Source: Allantophomopsis cytisporea
Lineage: Eukaryota; Ascomycota; Leotiomycetes; Phacidiales; Phacidiaceae
Reading direction: 5' to 3'
NCBI GenBank assembly: GCA_024752435.1
Contig: CP103032.1
Span: forward strand, 1,674,001-1,738,000
DNA length: 64,000 bases
The notes under the pieces were generated by a model that saw only the letters and a list, made by a program, of their open reading frames with translations, was not told the origin of the DNA and ran no database searches. The position numbers were made by a program, and so were the translations under genes. Of this stretch, positions 22,020-34,178 are shown in pieces. The first letter of the stretch is position 1, and the number at the start of each line of letters is the position of its first letter.

Positions 22020-25000
22020 ATGGGTCTTGACCCTCTGTCGCCTATCGCACCAGCGAGGGTGAGAGTTCTGCTCTTACCCATAGGAAGGATTAAAAGGGCA
22101 AGATTCCTGAGTTTTGCGGAAAGACTCCAGCCGGAACATGTTGTGCGACTAGGAGATATCAGTCCAGATGGGCGACCCAACCGAAGTACGAAGCCTTGTT
22201 GCTTTCGATAGCTTCCTACCTATGATTGATAGGATCTGTGACTGACTGTTTGTAGACATGTTTTCACCATTGGCGGCTCCAACTGGAATGATTGTTTACG
22301 ACCTCACAACATCTTTACCTCCTACGTCGCATCTTGACCTTTCTCCTTTCGAGACCTTTCGTGAACCCCTTGCCATCATCGCATTGGCGGACGGATTAGA
22401 GTTGGGACACATATCATATGGAGAAAATGGAACCAGCGCGAAACGAGATAGTATTACACCACAAGAAAGAGACTTGCGACAATTATACCAGGAGTTAGAA
22501 GGGGTGAGGGATAGCTTTCCAAAAGCTTTGGTGCATGAGCTTATGCTGTTCGACTATGTACATACGGAAAGCTATGGGCCGCTTCATGAAGGACTTATTG
22601 CTGTACCCCCACAGGATCAGTGTAAAACTACCACCATGAAGACGATCATGTGCGACATCTCCTCCTTGCTTCTAGCAGAGATGACCACACTTGCGAAGTC
22701 TGTACAAGCTATGACGACAGTGGACTCGCCAAATGCTTCAAACAACACACGGCAAAACAGCCCCTGGGGGAATGGGCATACAGACAGCATGCCGCGCCGG
22801 AATTCGCAGTTCACTCTTCCAAGCCGAGATAGATCCAATTCACCTGTCGTCCCGGATCATCGAATGTCTATGCCCGTCGTCCGATCATCCTCAGCAGCTT
22901 CGAATAAGTCTTTAAGTACAGGTAGACCTTCAACACCGGCCAATCGCCCTGTGTCTCCTGTGCCCACAACATTTGACGATATGACTGGTGTGAGGTCCAG
23001 CCCAGAGAATAAAATTCTTACAAGAGCAAACACTGGCGAGACATCTAGGACAGGTGGTCAGGAAAAAGTTCTTACACAAGGCTTTGGGTCAGGCAGTGTG
23101 AGTGAGAGAGCAAGAAACAAAACGAAGGGAAGGACGGGTGTTATAATTGGGTCGTTGTACCTCCATGCAGGAAGGTGGGCTGATGCGTTACGTGAGCTTG
23201 TGGAGGGAGCAGTCATTGCGAAGGCTAACAATGATCATCTGTGGCATGCTAAAGCTTTGGAAAATATTCTTGTGTGCATGCTTGTGCTGGGATGGGCCGG
23301 TTTGGACTTTCAAATTCCTCAAATTTGCTATGCCTCTGCGGATAAAGCTCCTTACCATACACCAGCAACTATGCCTGAGCAGAGAGGCCCTGCAATCAGT
23401 CGAATAGTATCTTTGCAGAACCTTGGTGTGCTTCTCCCTGAGCTTCTCGATAAAATCATCAATTTGTACAATCGCGCGGCAAATTTTGCAGGAGAATCGC
23501 TACCTCAGTTCCCATACTCGGAAACGGTCATTCGGTTCTCGAAGCTTCTCGCATCAGTTCATTTAGCTGGTGGTATTTTGAATGACAATGCCCTAGCACT
23601 TATCGTGGTTGGCACTCCACTACCAGAGCCAGCGAATACTAGGCCTCCAAGGTTGAACATTCATCCTACAAGATCCGAAATCGTTACTCTTCTCTTCAAG
23701 GCCTTCCCATCTTCAACTTTGACAGAACATCTCACTGTGATTGATCGAACCATCATTCTTGGTGGAATTGCGTCCGTGCTTGGTACATTGGGCTATAACA
23801 GAAAGAAAGCCATGGTGATGAGAGAGCTGATATCTGTGCTAATTCCTGGGCTTGTTCAGGCGCGAAAGCTTGGTGCGGCTGATATGGGAGTTCACCCTGC
23901 TGCGGGGCTTGCTGCTTTGAATGCGGTTAATGGACAAACAAGCGGAGCTGCCGCATTAGATCTTGGAGAGGGTGATGTGGAAAGTGGCATTGATGGACTT
24001 CTGGGGTTGCTTGGTCGTATATATGGCGTAGTCAGCTTTGGTCCACCATCTGCTGATCCTACAAACCAACACTCAGTAGAGCACGCTCCATTCGACGATT
24101 CGAATGAAGCCATCATTGCTCGCGTTGTTCAGAATGCCTCGATACGCGCATTTGGTGCGCAGATGTTGAAAATAAATGTTCTACGCGCATGCATCAATTT
24201 GTGCGAAGCACTTCCGGATTTTCATGGCGTCCTGCGTTTTACAACTGATCTTCTGCGCACAGCAGGATCTGGTATTGCACCTGGACCACACACTGAAAAC
24301 GCAATGCCTACGCTTTCGCGGGAAGAGCAGGTACGCCTTTCTACAAACATTTCCAGAACTGTTGGTGCCGCAAACAAACTTGGTCTCAGGAACTTGGAAG
24401 CAGAGTATTGGGATGAATTCCTGGTTCGAGGTGTTGAATTGGAATCCTTGTCTCCTGCTCGACTGCCGCTTCCGCACAAGCGAACGGAACTTGAGGGAGG
24501 GGTAGGAACGTCAAGTGTTCCAGATCCATTAATATATAACCCGTTTCTGAAGAAGCCAGAACCTGCAGTTGTCGATCACCTGCTTGTTGCGGAAGAACAG
24601 GCAGTATTCAGGGTCACTCTGCAAAACCCGTACGAGTTTGAACTCGATATCGAGTACGTGGCGCTTGAAGCTCGTGGCGTTGAGCTCCAGTCTCTTACAC
24701 AAGCAACAGTTGTTGGCCCATATCGATCGCAGATAGTGAGCGTTACTGCTGTTCCAAAGGGCGCTGGGACGTTGACAATCACTGGTTGCTTTGTAAAGGT
24801 TCGAGGTTGTAGAAAGCGAAGGTTCCCAATTTTCAATGATCCATGGGAACCTCAACGTGAGCTCAAGGTCAAAGCCATCGGTCTCTCTGCTTCCACAAAG
24901 AGCGTGGAACGTCCTGTCTCCAGTCTTTCTGATCCTAAGAAGATGATGCTTGCACCAGCGGCGCCTAAGATATATGAAGTTGTCCTAAATGTTATCAATG

Positions 25001-26457
25001 AGCAGCCAGTTCTCGTTGTGAAATCAAGTTCCCCTCCGCAGTCTGCAATCATGATATTGGAGGGCGAAAGAAAAATAATTTCTGTTACATTACAAAACTT
25101 GTCAACAACTACTGCAGCAGATCTTATTCTCTTCTCGTTCCAGGACTCAACCCAGCAAAAGACTCAAGCTGCAATGAGTAACAAAGATGTATCCCGGTCT
25201 GACCTCTACGATTTGGAGTTACTTCTATCTCAAAAACCAGCGCTAAATTGGAAGAAAGCAGATGAGAGTGCGCCTTCGATCGGTCCAGGAGAGACTGCCA
25301 CCTTCGAGGTGGAACTTTTTGGCAAGCCAGGTCTTACAAGTGCTGTGATACAGGTTGATTATGCTTGTCTAGGAGTCCCACCCAGTGAAATTCAGGAACA
25401 ATTCTACACACGCCAGGTCAGCTTGCCACTCACAGTCACTGTGAATGCAAGTGTGGAGCTTGTTCGATTAGATATTCTGCCTTTAGCGGGTAATATCACA
25501 AGTCTTCTGACAGGAAATCCGGATACAAGGGATGCCACTTCTCTCTGCGATGATAGGTATTGTCTTCTCATTATGGACTTCCGCAATGCTTGGCCTAGCG
25601 ACCTCCGGATAGACCTGAAACTTACCTCAGGATCTTCCCAGTCGCAAATCGTGCTTCCTGGAAACACGAATCGCATGGTTATACCAATACCCAGACTCTT
25701 CATCCAAGACCCACACGCTCCAATCCCATCCCTGGAGATCTCGAAGCAACGGCAGTTCGTTGTATCAATGGGTAAAATCTCTCCGGACATCGAACGCACC
25801 AATCGCGAAGCCTTTTGGTATCGCGAAGCGATTCTCAAGATTCTTTCAGGGCATTGGACATCAACATCTGGTCCTTCTCGCAGTGGTGAGGTTGAGCTTC
25901 GTGGCCTGCGCATGTCACCACGCATGATTGAAGCCCTGAAGGTCGAGGACGTCGGCATCGAAATTACCGTTGCGAGCTCTAGCTCAGCCTCCGAGCACAA
26001 GGACAGCAAGCCTGCACGCAAGAAATTCGAGGTCACCATTGATGAGGCCTTCACGCTCGATATTACTGTCCATAACCGTATGACTCACCCCATCTATCCC
26101 CTTCTTCGCCTCCAGCCTTCTCTCCGCAACCAGCCGCATAACCTTGCGCTCGACCTCTCGAAGAAAATCGTCTGGAATGGAACCCTGCAGGCTTCTGTGC
26201 CGCCACTTGCTGCCGGTCAGTCGCGTACGGAGAAATTGACTGGCACTGCGCTGTGTAGAGGGGTTTTTGATATCTGTGGAAGTTTGGAGGAAGTAAGGAT
26301 TTGGGATGTTGGAGCTGAGGATGAGGCTACGGCAATCGGGAGGAAGAGGGCGAATACTGATAGTCTTCTGGATGATTTGGTGGGTGATCGTGAAAGGAGG
26401 GTTTGGCATACTAGGGAGGCTTGTGTGATCCATGTTGTTGATGGTGAGGATTGGTAA
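22020..26457 (+). CDS. trs120: TRAPPII complex subunit Trs120 (TRAPPC9; HypA-like)
   Basis: Exons 22020-22185 and 22256-26457 (70-base intron) give 1455 residues. Trs120 is a large subunit of the TRAPPII tethering complex, which activates Rab11/Ypt31-type GTPases at the late Golgi; the Aspergillus orthologue HypA is needed for polar growth. Exon 1 encodes the conserved N-terminus (APARVRVLLLPIGRIKRARF, then LQPEHVVRLGDISPDGRPNR). The join gives NMFSPLAAPTGMIVYDLT, also conserved. A Ser-rich, probably disordered insert occupies about residues 220-340. TPR-like helices follow (GSLYLHAGRWADALRELVEG), and the C-terminal half is built of beta-sandwich (ASPA/PapD-like) repeats. Without exon 1 the reading frame would seem to start at 22258, an easy misannotation. 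The length is normal for fungi. Confidence 0.95.
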
Positions 26458-27091
26458 ACAGGATTGGGGGATTGCATAGCGTTCAGCATGATTGTTTAGA
26501 TACCATGTACATAGATGATAGTAATGTAAGTTGAAATCATTGTCTGGAGATAGCCATGTTGATGATAGTGCTTGTTTTACTTTACACCACCATTATTTTT
26601 TATCTTTTTTTCGTAGTATTAATCGATGCGTGTTGCATTGACGTCGTCGACTGGGTAAGTCAATCTCACTGCAATATTACGCTCTGTTGTATACCCCACT
26701 TTGAGAAGGTAGTACTGAGACATCAATTAGGTTCAACATGCATCTTGTGCAAAATCTTGTGACTGAAAAAGCACATCGAACAGTTTATATGAGATGAAAG
26801 CCCAAAGTTCTTGTCAAGAATTGTCCATGGGGAAATTTCTTACATTATCTCATTCAAGACGTATTGAGTATTGAGTATTGAGTATTTTATTTTATTTTAT
26901 TTTATTTTATTTTATTTTAATGTGTTTCCTTAGAAAAAAGATAACATATAGCACCCGCAATACTGTTCAAATACATTATTTCTGGCAGCCAATGTTTTCT
27001 ACAAGCACGACTTATCGCCTACATTATTCCTCGTACGAAGACATCGAATTATTGCTCAAGATCTCAGGTACCCTCCCCACTTCAACCCCAC
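26458..27091. other. Intergenic region downstream of TRS120
   Basis: 3' untranslated region of TRS120, then AT-rich sequence with a microsatellite (separate entry). No gene supported. Confidence 0.5.
26861..26920 (+). repeat. Compound microsatellite, GTATTGA then TTTTA
   Basis: Three GTATTGA units run straight into about seven TTTTA units. Confidence 0.9.
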
Positions 27092-27676
27092 ATGAACATT
27101 GGATCCGCATGTGAAAGCGCTGGTACGCGGCCGTCGGGAGCGTCCACTTTGTTCCACCACACCTCCGTCAAAAGCCTCTATCTCGATCATTTGATCGACA
27201 ATCCAGCTTCCACTAGGCTTGTCTTTCTGCTATGCGCATATGTAATGCAGAAGGTGCATCGATTATTTCCCATTATGGCATTGGTTTGCGGACATTGTTA
27301 CGTCCAAGACATCAGTGTTACCGTCTCACTGGACGGGACGATCGTCAATCTGCATTATATCCTTACAACTTCTCTACCCGGGTTTACAAACAAGCACAAA
27401 CAGCGTCTTTCTCCAAAGCCTTTCATGTACCCCTCTCGTATGGAACCAGTGTCAGAAGACCAATTGACAGTAGCTGGCAATGGTGGCGATCTTCATGACT
27501 TCTTCAATGCACTGGAAATCACGAGTATTGAGCCGGTAAAAGACATATTATCGGCCATATTGACTATGCATTCAAGTTCCTGCCTTGGAAACATACCCGA
27601 TGCCGTTGGACTTCAGATCTTCAGGATCTCCTGCTCAGCTGCGATCTACGGAAGTATTACGCTATTGTATGAGTAA
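27092..27676 (+). CDS. Unrecognised open reading frame, possibly part of a spliced gene
   Basis: A 194-codon frame beginning at an ATG, with a fairly normal amino-acid composition and hydrophobic segments (VFLLCAYVMQ, FPIMALVCGHCYVQ). It ends in TAT-GAG-TAA, and the last bases GTAAGC (27673-27678) form a good splice donor, so the stop may be intronic. About 50 bases on, a further protein-like frame (27728-27931, with LTKYLILATYADLSYG) appears, but no acceptor joins the two in frame. Either a lineage-specific gene, a decayed gene or chance. No family recognised. Confidence 0.25.
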   Translation: MNIGSACESAGTRPSGASTLFHHTSVKSLYLDHLIDNPASTRLVFLLCAYVMQKVHRLFPIMALVCGHCYVQDISVTVSLDGTIVNLHYILTTSLPGFTNKHKQRLSPKPFMYPSRMEPVSEDQLTVAGNGGDLHDFFNALEITSIEPVKDILSAILTMHSSSCLGNIPDAVGLQIFRISCSAAIYGSITLLYE

Positions 27677-28204
27677 GCTTAAAAGGAAGGCACGCATGAG
27701 TATTGAGGTTCGTATTGATGAGGAGCTATGGATATACTATGCCACGAGCCTTTAACCAAGTACCTCATATTAGCCACATACGCAGATTTGTCATATGGAA
27801 CCCTGATCCAGCATTTGGTAAATATTGGTTTCTATGCAAAATACGAAGCAGATCCTGCCATCTGTTATTGTTTCGCCATCGGCAAAACCCTGAGTTTCGC
27901 AGTGTCGAATGGCTGCAAACATCAAGGGTAAGGACACAGCATTGGCTAAATTCGCCATGCCTGCAAACTTCCCATTCGGAACATTGCCGTGCTACATGAG
28001 GCAGCTTACCAGGATCATCTGCACATGCACCACCAGACTCAGCATCATGTGAAAGTCGATTTTATTATTCTATGAGGTGGTGCAGATTCTCTCATTCTTC
28101 TTTTCAAAAATCTTGTCCCTCGCACTTCAATTGTTTATACTCCAATTCGTCCTAAAGTTAACCTTTCTTAAAATCATTGCTGAGCAATTTCAAGTTTGGT
28201 GATA
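27677..28204. other. Stretch before the DUF2264 gene
   Basis: Holds the 67-codon frame mentioned with the preceding entry, then an AT-rich promoter-like part up to the ATG at 28205. Nothing else supported. Confidence 0.4.
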
Positions 28205-30385
28205 ATGTCCAAGTCACTGTGGGCTGCTTCTCATGCCTTCTCGCAGGTCGAGATCAAGGATCGAAAATCGGTCCAAGACCTCCTAAAGACTCTGTTGGAC
28301 CCGCTGGTCCAGAATCATAGTTCTCCTGGGGGTGCACGGATCAAGGTCCCTGGAGGCACGGCCGTGAGATTCGATGAGACCGCTGCACAGATCGAAGGTT
28401 GGACGATAATCACCAAGATTAATCATGTGGGAGATTATATTGACGAAACTGTAGGTTATGCTAGGCCTTTGTGGGGACTGGCCTCATTGCTTGCTGGTGG
28501 AGGTTCTTATGATGGCACGGAAAAGTTTATTGAAGGCCTCAGAAATGGAACTGATCCTATGAATGAAGACGAGTACTGGGGACAATCTGTCGATAATGAT
28601 CAAAGGTAATGTTCTAGCCTTGGTCGATGGCAGAATGTCTAACCAGAAACCAGAATGGTCGAAATGTGCTGCATTGGCTACACTCTAGCTGTTGCACCTA
28701 TTTTTTGGTCGTCTCTTGACGCGATTGACCGTACCAATGTCGAAACATACCTCGGTGGTATCAATGACAAGCTCATGCCAGACACTAATTGGCTTTGGTT
28801 CCGCGTATTCGCGAACCTAGGTCTGAAAAAGTGTGGTGCAAAGTTCTCTCCTGAGCGACTGGAATCGGATATTAAGAGACTCGATGTCTTTTACAAAGGT
28901 GATGGCTGGTCCAATGACGGCCCAGAGGGGATTCATCAGATGGATTATTACAGTGGGAGCTACGCCATACAATTCTTACAGTTACTGTATGCAAAGTTGG
29001 CAGGTGACAATGAGTATGAGCGCGAACGCATTCAAGAGTTTAAGGAAAGAGCTCGGGTGTTCGCATTGGATTTTATTCATTACTCAGACCCATCAGGTAA
29101 TCTTGACCCCCGTCATTTTGCGAAAATCTGTTAATGTTAATAGGACATCTCATTACCTACGGCCGCAGTTTAGGCTACCGATTTGGTATGATAGCGTTTT
29201 GGAGTGCACTTGCATTTGCAGACGTTGATCTACCATCACCTCTTACCTGGGGCATTGTAAAAGGCCTTATTTTACGTCACCTCAGGTGGTGGCAAAACTA
29301 TCCTGAGATCTTCGGTCCCTCAGGATGCCTCACAATTGGATATACATACCCCAATATACATATGATTGAAAACTATGGCTCGCCAGGTTCTCCGTACTGG
29401 GCTTGCCTCACATTTGTGTGCCTTGCTGTTCCAGAGGACCATCCACTCTGGGCATCCGAGGAAGAGCCATACCCTTCCGACATACTTCCAAAGGTCAAGG
29501 CACTAAAGCACCCAGGCCATATTATCATCAGGGAAGGAGACCACAGTTTTCTGCTCTCAAGGTATTGAAATTCCCTCCTCTTGACTTACCAGATGCTAAC
29601 AAATAAGCGGCCAAGCATGTGGCTACATCATGAAAGCCTCAGCAGCTAAGTACGGCAAATTCGCATACAGCTCGACCTTCGGTTACTCGGTGCCAAGTGG
29701 CTCGCTGGGCCTTGACCAGCATGCGCTGGACAGCACGCTGGGCTTGTCTGACGATGATGGTGAGGTCTGGAAGACACGACGGCTGTGTGAGGTAGCCAAA
29801 CTCGAATACTACAACAACACACCTGTGCTCTTCTCCATCTGGCGGCCGTTCAATAATGTAGATATCAAGACATGGCTGATCCCTCCCGCTCCCGAGACGC
29901 CGAACTGGCACTTGCGTATTCACAAGATCTCAACAGGGCGAGCTGTACGGACCGCTGATGGGTCATTTGCTACGCGGAATGTTAGTCGGAAGACAGGGCG
30001 TGCTTTGGGTTTGTATAGTGCTGAGGCTGGTGAAGGGACTTCGCCGAAGATCATTGGAAACTATGATAAGCAGTCAGAGGACGGCTTTGCAAAAGGGAAG
30101 GATGGTGCGTTTGCTGTCAGCTCGCAAGGCGTGGTGGGCATTGTGGCTAGGGAAAACGGCCTCGCTGGCCGTACTGCGACGATTGTCAATGCAGACCCAA
30201 ATACAAATCTTATGGAGAGTCGAACTGTCATCCCGTCTCTCATCGGTGAGCTGAAGAGTGGCGAGTCGAGGTGGTATCTCACTGCTGTCTTCGCGAAGCC
30301 TGGGCAAGAGGCGCCATTGGAGGGCTGGGAGAGCAAGCCTAAGCTACCAGCTTGGCTGGTGACTTTGATCGGCTCAGGCTCTTAA
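28205..30385 (+). CDS. DUF2264 family protein
   Basis: Exons 28205-28605, 28654-29096, 29144-29561 and 29608-30385 give 679 residues, with three introns of 46-48 bases, all with clean frame joins (NDQRMVEM, PSGHLITYG, LLSSGQACG). The sequence matches the DUF2264 family shared by fungi and bacteria: an all-helical N-terminal part resembling (alpha/alpha) toroid carbohydrate enzymes (RPLWGLASLLAGGGS; NWLWFRVFANLGLKK; GDGWSNDGPEGIHQMDYYSG) and a beta-rich C-terminal part (from about residue 450). The activity is not established to my knowledge; a role on sugars or uronides is inferred from the fold and from the sugar-type transporter 609 bases downstream on the same strand. No signal peptide, hence intracellular. 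The start is the first ATG; TTG at 28196 would add three residues and is not expected in a fungus. Confidence 0.9.
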
Positions 30386-30993
30386 AATATGAACAAGAAT
30401 TTCAGAGTCCAATATATTGACTCCTTTGATCCGACTGGCATGTGAACCGTCTTATCAATGTTCACGGAGTGATTGTGCTAGTATCAAGTTCTTAGCGTTC
30501 ACATCTAAGCCAAGAACCCATCTGAATATGCCCAGCTCCGCTACAACATTTTTCCACGCATCAAACTATAGCTTTGAACCGAATATCATGATTAGTTTCG
30601 TTTCAATTCAGCCTATTTCGCTGCATGCAATAGCTCACATTGGCGCGCAGGGTACACGCGGGATCCTAGTCACCCCGCAATCAGCAATTGGCGGCTTCCA
30701 AGTCTCTCGCAGCCATCTTGCATAGCGAAGATTCCAATAAGGGACATTGAATACCGCATGAGATGAATAGCACGGTTGCACGTGGCCGTCGCATGCTGAC
30801 TTTTCATGCATGACTGTGGCATGTCAGCGCCATTGTGGGGTAGATGAGACTTCGATTCTAGAACTTATGTTGCTTGGGCTTATCTAAAATCTATATCTAT
30901 TTTGTTAATGACCATTTGGGAGTTGATATTTTTTTGTTTACATTCGGATCGTGATTTTTGTATTTTGTTTCCAATACGAGGTAGTCATTCATC
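30386..30993. other. Intergenic, DUF2264 3' side and transporter promoter
   Basis: No gene supported. A T-rich tract at about 30885-30965 precedes the transporter start. Confidence 0.5.
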
Positions 30994-33227
30994 ATGAGTT
31001 TCTTCCAGAAGATTGTCAAGAATGGTATGTCCCTTGTAATATATCTTATCGTTTTGAAGCCTTGGAGTGAGATACTGACAAAGTCCAGAGGCGATGAAAA
31101 ATGACCCTTCCGAGTTATACGGATGGAGGGTACGTCGGACTCCCATCCTAATTAACTTCCAACTAAAAATTGAGCTGCGAATGCAAGGCTGATGATACTA
31201 ATCGCAATCTCAGATCTTCTTCCTCGCCGGATCAGCATGTTTCGGCGGCACTCTCTTTGGTCAGGACATTGGAGCTATAGGCAAGTCTTCCCCTGGAAAA
31301 TCCCACGCTCCTTTTCAAGAGTCATGCTCCCATCCCTATACCTCATTCGTCACTAACAATCTTAGGCGGAATTCTCACCCTCCCCGAATTCGAAGAAAAG
31401 TACCACATATCCCACCTCTCGAAGACCGCGGCAGCGAACCTTTCAGCGAACATCGTATCTACATTGCAAGCTGGAGCTTTCGTTGGTGCCCTGGCCGCCT
31501 ACTGGATATCCGATAAGTATGGGCGCAAACCCTCACTGCTCGGCGCAGCTGCCATGGCAATCATTGGCGTCATAATGCAGAGCGCAGGCATGGGACATAT
31601 AGCAGTTATGTATATTGGCCGCTTCATCGCCGGCTTGGGTGTAGGTGCCGCTAGCATGCTGACGCCGCTGTATGTCTCTGAGAATGCGCCGCGCGCGATT
31701 CGAGGGGGTTTGACGGGACTGTATCAGATGTTTATTGCACTGGGTACTATGCTTAGTTTCTGGGTATGTCGTTTGGCTAACAATTTCTTTGGTGAAGTCT
31801 GATATCTGGAGCTGAATGGCTTGCCTGAGCAGTAGGCTTGATAGACAATTACAGGACTGACTGCGATAGATTAACTACGGTGCCCTTCTGCACCTGCACG
31901 GCAGCGCAACATACGTTGTTCCACTTGCATGCCAGATGATACCAGCGGTACTTCTCTTCGTGGGTATTTGCTTCTGTAACGAGTCGCCACGGTGGCTGGC
32001 GCGCCAAGATAACTGGGAGAAAGCCGCAGCAACACTATCGCGCGTCTCCAATTTGCCCCCTGAGCACCCTTACATCCAGATGGAGTTACAAGACATGCGC
32101 CAGCAACTGGAGAATGAGGCGGCACTGGTGGGTGGCAGCAAGTTCATGGATTTGCAGCGCGAAATGTGGGGGATCAAGGGGAATCGACATCGTGTGATTG
32201 TGAGCATCGTGCTTATGATCTGTCAGCAGTTTACTGGAACAAATGCTATTAGTATGTGAATTCTTCCCTCTTGAGATAAAGAGCAGCGCGGCGAGAGCGG
32301 TGTTTAGTGTGTTAGTATTTACTGATGACTGCAGATTACTATGCCCCACAGATCTTCAAGAACTTGGGTATCCAGGGCGAGGAGGCAAGTCTTTTCGCAA
32401 CAGGCGTCTACGGTTGCGTCAAAGTTGCTGCAATTGCATGCTTCCTACTTTTTGCCGCTGATTCACTTGGACGACGACGTTCACTGCTCTTGTCGTCGGC
32501 TGGGCAGGCAATATGCATGATCATTATCGGCATTTATGGTACGTTTCGTATCTCAAGTGGCTACTTAGATAATCCTGCTGACTTGCTGCGCCATAGTGAA
32601 AGTCGATCCGCCTGTTACTGGTAGGTGCTTGATATTTGTATGATTTACAGGTTCTAATATCGCCTAGGTGCTAAGATCTCTGGATTCGGATACTTTGCCC
32701 TCGTCTGCATCTTCCTCTTCGCGTGCATGTACCAGTTCGGCTGGGGTCCTTGCCCATGGATTCTTGTATCTGAGCTGCCAACTTCGAGACTGCGGTCTTT
32801 GAACGTAGGTATTGCTGCAGCAACTCAATGGTAGGTCTCGGGTTTCATCTTCTTATTACAGTGTCTCCTGTTGAAACCTATCTTAGCACAAATACTCACA
32901 TGTACCAGGCTGTTCAATTTTGTTATCGCACGAGCAGTACCTAACATGCTGGCAAATATGGGTGCCAACGGATATGGAACATATCTCTTCTTTGGCATCT
33001 TCTGCGCCGTCATGGGTATTTTCGTTTACTTCTTCATTCCAGAAACAAAGGGCCTAAGTTTGGAAAGGATGGATGATCTTTTCGGTGTCACAGAGTTGGC
33101 TAAGGAAGTGGAGGCGGGTGATCATGGCGAGGATGAAAGTCGAGCGCACACTCATGGCTCAAGTGATCGTAAAGCGATAGGTACCACGCATGTTGGGCAA
33201 ATCGGTGTTGACAGAAGCGCACCATGA
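30994..33227 (+). CDS. MFS sugar/quinate-type transporter
   Basis: Nine exons (30994-31024, 31089-31129, 31214-31280, 31366-31763, 31870-32251, 32335-32538, 32597-32620, 32668-32830, 32909-33227) give 542 residues. Sugar-porter signatures are all present: SDKYGRKP (loop 2-3), GRFIAGLGVGAASMLTPLYV (helix 4), NESPRWLAR before the central loop, QQFTGTNAINYYAP (helix 7), and PETKGLSLERMDDLF after helix 12. It is most like the fungal quinate/hexose permease branch, a proton symporter in the plasma membrane. Intron 3 (31281-31365) begins with GC (GCAAGT), a rare GC-AG intron, and exon 7 has only 24 bases. The C-terminal tail is His/Asp-rich and polar. It follows the DUF2264 gene in the same direction, which suggests a shared substrate pathway. 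Confidence 0.92.
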
Positions 33228-33626
33228 GAACTGGAGAACGATTCATCGTTTCTAATTTGAGTCGGAGAAACACTGAAGGATTAATACTTTGGGATAACTG
33301 TTCTCTACTATTCAGCTATGTTCAACACTCGAAGTCCATACGTATCAATGACAGCATCTATAAAGTGAGTGATGCTGTTTGCTGATCATGATATCTGAAG
33401 CAACCCCTAAACCAGAATGGCCCATGTCTTCATAAGCTCAACAACTTGCCAATACTAATGTACACGACATTAAATCTCGCATAGTGTATCATCCATATCA
33501 TCAGACATATAACCCCAATTCCGAAAGGGAAGAGAAAAAAAAAAACCATCAGATTGTCGTATTGAATTTACCTATACAATTCCAAGCCCGCTATGCTACC
33601 ATACTCTTCCCAATTTATCTCATAAC
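33228..33626. other. Convergent intergenic region
   Basis: 3' sides of the transporter and of VPS55. An A-run is found at about 33536-33544. No gene supported. Confidence 0.5.
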
Positions 33627-34178
33627 TCAGAACTCCTGCTCCTCCTCGAAGAACATACCGAAACTGATGATTGTTCCATAAATAAGCAACCCTCCAATGA
33701 TAGACATGACCATAGCTGGGTATTCGATGATTGAGGAGTGGGCCAATATCGCAGGGAGTGCTTTAGATAATCGTTTATTAGCTCAGCAAGATAACATAAC
33801 AATTCCTCTCGCGCGAGTCATGTTAGCGATAGATGGATATTAGGGAAACCTACCGACACCCATGACCACCAAGAATCCAGTGCAGAACTTTCCAAAGTCA
33901 ACGGCGTTACCAGAGGATTCGACAAAGTCATCGGGATTTGCACAGCGGCCACAGATCCAATTAGGAAGAGGTGCGAGCACGTAGGTCGCGACGACCAAGA
34001 GGGGATAGTATTTATGCCATAGTGCGCAGGAGAGGATTACGAGGAGGAATCCGACGGCAAGGACCTGATTTCAATAAGCATCTGATTATGGATTTGCAAT
34101 GGATCTGATGTAGAGTTTCAATGGTAAGGGAGAGCGTACGAAAGAGAGGGCGATGATGGTCTTGAGACCGGCGGTCAT
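33627..34178 (-). CDS. vps55: Vacuolar protein sorting protein Vps55
   Basis: Exons 34178-34140, 34064-33854 and 33760-33627 give 127 residues. The gene is invisible as a single open frame because its exons are 39, 211 and 134 bases. The protein starts MTAGLKTIIALSF and continues VLAVGFLLVILSCALW, YPLLVVATYVLAPLPNWIC and IIGGLLIYGTIISFGMFFEE. This is the whole Vps55/OB-RGRP (leptin-receptor overlapping transcript) family pattern, with four membrane helices. In yeast Vps55 works with Vps68 in late endosomes to move cargo from endosome to vacuole. Donors are GTACGC and GTAGGT, with acceptors ATCAG and AAAG. It is divergent from PRE5. Length is normal for the family. Confidence 0.95.

Noticed and set aside
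25404..26489. Minus-strand frames of 90-216 codons within TRS120
   Set aside because: They are shadows of the real coding strand; no splice or start context and no recognisable protein.
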